A DNA stretch of 64,000 bases, from contig NZ_JFCB01000022.1 in assembly GCF_000725125.1 (NCBI RefSeq), positions 62,001-126,000 on the forward strand, given 5' to 3'. Position 1 is the stretch's first letter. Each line of letters begins with the position of its first letter. Positions 60,384 to 64,000 of this stretch are shown here, one piece after another. Under the pieces are notes generated by a model. It ran no database searches. It had not been told where the DNA came from and worked only from the letters and a program-made list of their open reading frames with translations. The DNA comes from Streptomyces toyocaensis (GTDB lineage: Bacteria > Actinomycetota > Actinomycetes > Streptomycetales > Streptomycetaceae). The position numbers and the translations under genes were made by a program.

Positions 60384-61783
60384 GACGCGGTCACCACCCG
60401 GACGCCCTCGGCGATCCCGTCGCCGCTGACCTCCACCATGCCCTTGGCGATCAGTCCGGTCCGTACGGCGACCAGTGTGCCGTCGGCCCGCTGCAGCCCG
60501 TAGCCGCCCTCGCGCAGTGCGAGCAGCGCGGTCAGCGGTACGGCGAGTACGCCGGCGCGGGTCGCGGAGCCGAACTCGACCTGGACGGGGGCGGAGTGGA
60601 ACCTGCCTGCCTTGCCGGGGTTCTTGAACGTGACCGTCACGGTCACACGCAGTTCCCCGGGCAGTCCCGGCTCGGACGCTCCCTTGGCCGATCTGCTGAT
60701 GGAAGCCACCTCGGCGGTGGCGCTCTCGCCGCCCGGGAGCCGTACGTTCACGGCGTCTCCCCGCTGGACGTCGCCCACCTCGCCGGCGTTGATGTCGACC
60801 GTCACCGCCCTGGTGGTGGAGGTGACCCGCAGCAGGCCGCCCTCGGCCGGGTCACCGGGCTGGACGTCGGCGCCCTCCACCCGTACGGCATTCCGGAACA
60901 CGACCACGTCACCGGGCTCGATCACACCGGTGGCAGGCACACCGAGGGAGGTCTGCCAGCGCTTGATGGCGTTGATCAGCGACTGGGTGAGCACGCCATC
61001 CTCGGACCGGACCTTGACCGGGCCGGTGGCGAGCCTCTGCTCCGTGGACGTACCGGAGCCCGAGTGGCTGCCCGGTCCCGTGCCGCGTTCCGGGGACCCG
61101 GTCCTGGACGCGGGCGGGCCGGACGGACCTGTCGAGGACCGCTCCTCCGTCTCGGAGGAGCTTTTTCCCACCGCCGCGTCCCGCTCACCGCCCGGTCCGG
61201 CCGTGCCGGCCGAAGGGACAGGGCCGGTGACGGTCTGACCGGGGACGGGCTGCGGACCGATCTCGTAGCCCAGGGCCCGCAGGTTGTCGGCGATCACCCG
61301 GACGTCCCGTCCCACGGTGTTCGGCACCTCGAGCCGCCGGTACATCGGCACGCTGCCGTAGAGGACCGTCACGGGCCGGTCGTCGACGCGGTACAGCGGC
61401 TCACCACGGGACACCTTGGTGCCCGATGCCGCCAGCCAGGTCACCGTGCCGTTTCCGACGCCGTTGACGGTGCGCGGTGTGCCGTAGCCGAGAACACCGT
61501 CGAGGATGCGCGTGTCGGTAAGGTCGGTGCGGATCACCTTGGTCGTCCTGCTCCTGGGCTCGGGCTCGGTCGTCGCGGTATCGGACCCGGACTTCCAGGG
61601 GGCCGCGACGGTGACACCCGCCCCTGTCAGCGTCAGCACGGTCAGGGCCGCCGCCGTTCGGATGCGTCGGCGGCGCCTCCGCGGGGCGGCGTGTGCCCCG
61701 CTCCGCGCCGGCTCGACAGGCTGCACGTCCACGGCCGGTCCGGTCTCCACGACCGGTATGGGCTCCGTTTCCCCGCCGGTCAC
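60380..61783 (-). CDS. Periplasmic adaptor with interrupted peptidoglycan-binding domain (second cluster)
   Basis: GTG at 61783; 467 residues. A cytoplasmic Arg-rich stretch (APRRRRRRIR) precedes the anchor (TAAALTVLTLTGAGVTVAA). The membrane-fusion part follows (GVLGYGTPRTVNGVGNGTVTWLAASG). The PG_binding_1 domain is split: GRDVRVIADNLRALGYE, then about 75 Ser/Gly/Pro/Thr-rich residues (around 61000-61250), then LTQSLINAIKRWQTSLGVPATG. The C-terminal barrel (VDINAGEVGDVQRGDAVNVRL; AVPLTALLAL) is normal. Paralog of 13400-14809, where no insertion occurs. Confidence 0.87.
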   Translation of the reverse strand: MTGGETEPIPVVETGPAVDVQPVEPARSGAHAAPRRRRRRIRTAAALTVLTLTGAGVTVAAPWKSGSDTATTEPEPRSRTTKVIRTDLTDTRILDGVLGYGTPRTVNGVGNGTVTWLAASGTKVSRGEPLYRVDDRPVTVLYGSVPMYRRLEVPNTVGRDVRVIADNLRALGYEIGPQPVPGQTVTGPVPSAGTAGPGGERDAAVGKSSSETEERSSTGPSGPPASRTGSPERGTGPGSHSGSGTSTEQRLATGPVKVRSEDGVLTQSLINAIKRWQTSLGVPATGVIEPGDVVVFRNAVRVEGADVQPGDPAEGGLLRVTSTTRAVTVDINAGEVGDVQRGDAVNVRLPGGESATAEVASISRSAKGASEPGLPGELRVTVTVTFKNPGKAGRFHSAPVQVEFGSATRAGVLAVPLTALLALREGGYGLQRADGTLVAVRTGLIAKGMVEVSGDGIAEGVRVVTAS

Positions 61784-62034
61784 CGAAGGGGCTCCTCAGC
61801 GCGACAGGGCGCGTGGCCGAATCCGGTGGCGGGCGCTGCGGCTCGGTTCATGGGTGGTGGCTCCCGGTCGGTGCGTGCCGCCGGGGGAGATGGAGGCACC
61901 CGGTGGCCTTCCATCACCGGAGGCGGGCCTGCTCCCCCCGGTGACTGGAGCAGACGGTGCCAGACGGGAATCACTGAGGTTTCAACGAGATGTAGCGAAA
62001 TCGTCAGCATGCCGAGCAGGTCCGGCGCTCGTCC

Positions 62035-62040
62035 TATAGT
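62035..62040 (+). promoter_or_regulatory. -10 element TATAGT for a leaderless response-regulator mRNA
   Basis: TATAGT ends seven bases before the ATG at 62048, which fits transcription starting at or next to the start codon. No Shine-Dalgarno precedes the ATG. Confidence 0.6.
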
Positions 62041-62047
62041 CGCCACC

Positions 62048-62756
<709 letters not shown>

Positions 62757-62770
<14 letters not shown>

Positions 62771-64000
62771 GATCCGGCCGCGCTGGGGCCTGTTCGCCCG
62801 TCTGCTCACCGCCTCGATGCTGGTGGCCGTGTGCGCGGTGGCCGCGACGACCTGGCTCGCCGTCACCGGCACCTCCCGGGCCATCCGCACGCAGCAGGGA
62901 CAGTCGTTGCGGGACGACACCCGTGTCTACGACACCCTCATCGAGTACGCGGCGACGCACACCGACTGGGGCGGGGTACAGGATCTGGTCGTCGACCTCG
63001 CGGAGCGAACCGGCAGGGCGGTCACCGTGACCACAGCGGCACGCACCCGCATCGCCGGCTCGGAGCCGCATGTCCGACTGCCGTACCGGCCGACCGCGCT
63101 CCTCGACCCGTTGCGGCTGGACCCGGTCCTGTCCGACGCCGGGCCGATCGATCCGCGCGCGGTGGGCCCCTTCCTGCTGCCGGCGAGGGACCGCGAAAAG
63201 CTGCGGGTCACCGCGGACCGGATCGCCAGTTGTCTGCGGGGCAGAGGCGTCGCCGCCGACGTCACCACCCTGCCGAGCGGGCGGCCTGCGATACGGCCCA
63301 GCCTGGCGGATGGGAGCGTCACGTGTGCTGCGCACCTGCTGTGGAAGCCCGTGCCGTTGGAGCGGCTGCCGCTGGCCCAGGTCAACGAGCTCGCCACTGA
63401 CTGCATGAAGCGAAGGGGCAGGGAAGGTGTCAAGGTCAACGTGGACTTCTCCTGGAGCCTTATGGGAAAGGGGCCGGAGGATTCCGACCGTGCAGCCCAG
63501 GAGTGCGTCACCGAGGCCCGGCGCGAGCAACTCGGCTCCTATGTCTCGCCGCCCGTGCTTCTGTTCGTTGGCGACCGCGACGGTCCGGACACCTCGGGCT
63601 TCCACCTGTCCACAGAAAACGTGACGCGCATCGCCGGAGCTGCGGTCCTGGTTCTCGCCGTCGCCGCCGCCGTGACGACTCTGGTGGGCCGGAGGCTGGT
63701 GCGTCCGCTGCGCAGCCTGATCAGGGCAGCCGAGCATCCCGCCGACGAGACCGTACGTGTCCCGGTGACGACGCGGGACGAGATCGGCCGCCTGGCTGCG
63801 GCGTTCAATGACCTCACCGATCGCAGGGAGCGACTCGAACAGCAACGCAAGTCGCTCGTCGGCGACGTGGCGCACGAACTGCGCACCCCGTTGACCAACA
63901 TGCGCAGTTGGCTGGAGGCGGGCCAGGACGGCCTCACCCCGGTCGACGGGGACCTGCTGGCACTTCTGTTGGAGGAGGCGGTGCTGTTGCAGCACATCAT
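62757..64000 (+). CDS. Sensor histidine kinase with four-cysteine ectodomain, 3' end outside window
   Basis: A TTG at 62757 follows GGAG by seven bases and overlaps the regulator gene by 14 bases; the frame runs to the window edge. First helix LLTASMLVAVCAVAATTWLAV; ectodomain about 62880-63615; second helix IAGAAVLVLAVAAAVTTLVG (about 63630); HAMP (RRLVRPLRSLIRAAE) and HisKA with phospho-acceptor His in VGDVAHELRTPLTN. The ectodomain has four Cys codons (63231, 63324, 63402, 63504) in ASCLRGRGV, TCAAHLL, DCMKRRG and ECVTEA, the layout seen in the neighbouring lipoprotein. Missing: the ATPase domain. Confidence 0.9.

Overview
The window is very GC-rich, uses GTG/TTG starts freely and carries family content (SigE-type and other ECF sigma factors, CU044_5270-like proteins, SpoIIE-type phosphatase, PucR, FCD-type GntR, Tat-exported proteins, MacB exporters with peptidoglycan-binding adaptors) typical of Streptomyces or a close relative. 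The mix of secreted hydrolases, paralogous clusters, pseudogenes and a recombinase cassette looks like accessory chromosome. No rRNA, tRNA or CRISPR was seen.

Left part (1-10100): four consecutive secreted peptidases of four unrelated families (M4, M28, S8, M14) all end in the same two-domain C-terminal module; the last 320 bp of the S8 and M14 genes are identical. A LamG-domain remnant and a Tat-exported PHP-domain protein follow.

10250-16800: two SigE-family sigma genes with a membrane protein on the minus strand, and on the plus strand a translationally coupled four-gene unit (Cys-rich lipoprotein, peptidoglycan-binding adaptor, ABC ATPase, MacB-like permease). A paralogous exporter lies at the right end (57680-61783, minus), next to a response regulator and a sensor kinase cut by the window edge. 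The kinase ectodomain has the same four-cysteine layout as the neighbouring lipoprotein.

16850-19570: a VOC / SDR / glutamine-amidotransferase operon divergent from a GntR regulator, with two identical-spacing inverted repeats between them.

19895-33674 (minus) is the most interesting unit: an apparent eight-gene operon with a serine beta-lactamase-fold (S12) hydrolase, a dipeptide/oligopeptide ABC importer (binding protein, DppB, fused DppC-DppD, DppF-like ATPase), an S9 peptidase fused to a second S12 domain, an M20 deacylase, a GNAT acyltransferase and an N-acyl/N-succinyl-amino-acid racemase. The last three match the known Geobacillus set for irreversible D- to L-amino-acid conversion, so I read the operon as uptake and salvage of D-residue-containing peptides.

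34379-43190 is mobile or decaying DNA: a coupled tyrosine-recombinase / HTH / zinc-ribbon recombinase cassette, a frameshifted serine-recombinase remnant, a TetR gene lacking its HTH, an SGNH hydrolase, an intact TetR with a palindromic operator facing a FusB-like zinc protein, and a decayed second copy of the PHP-gene 3' end.

43297-57250 carries a sensor-phosphatase, PucR, CPBP protease, a two-domain lipoprotein with a (Ser-Gly)12 linker, a DyP peroxidase, a trypsin-like protease with near-identical ricin-type lectin repeats, a GT-C membrane glycosyltransferase-like protein, and an ECF sigma factor with its CU044_5270-like partner.
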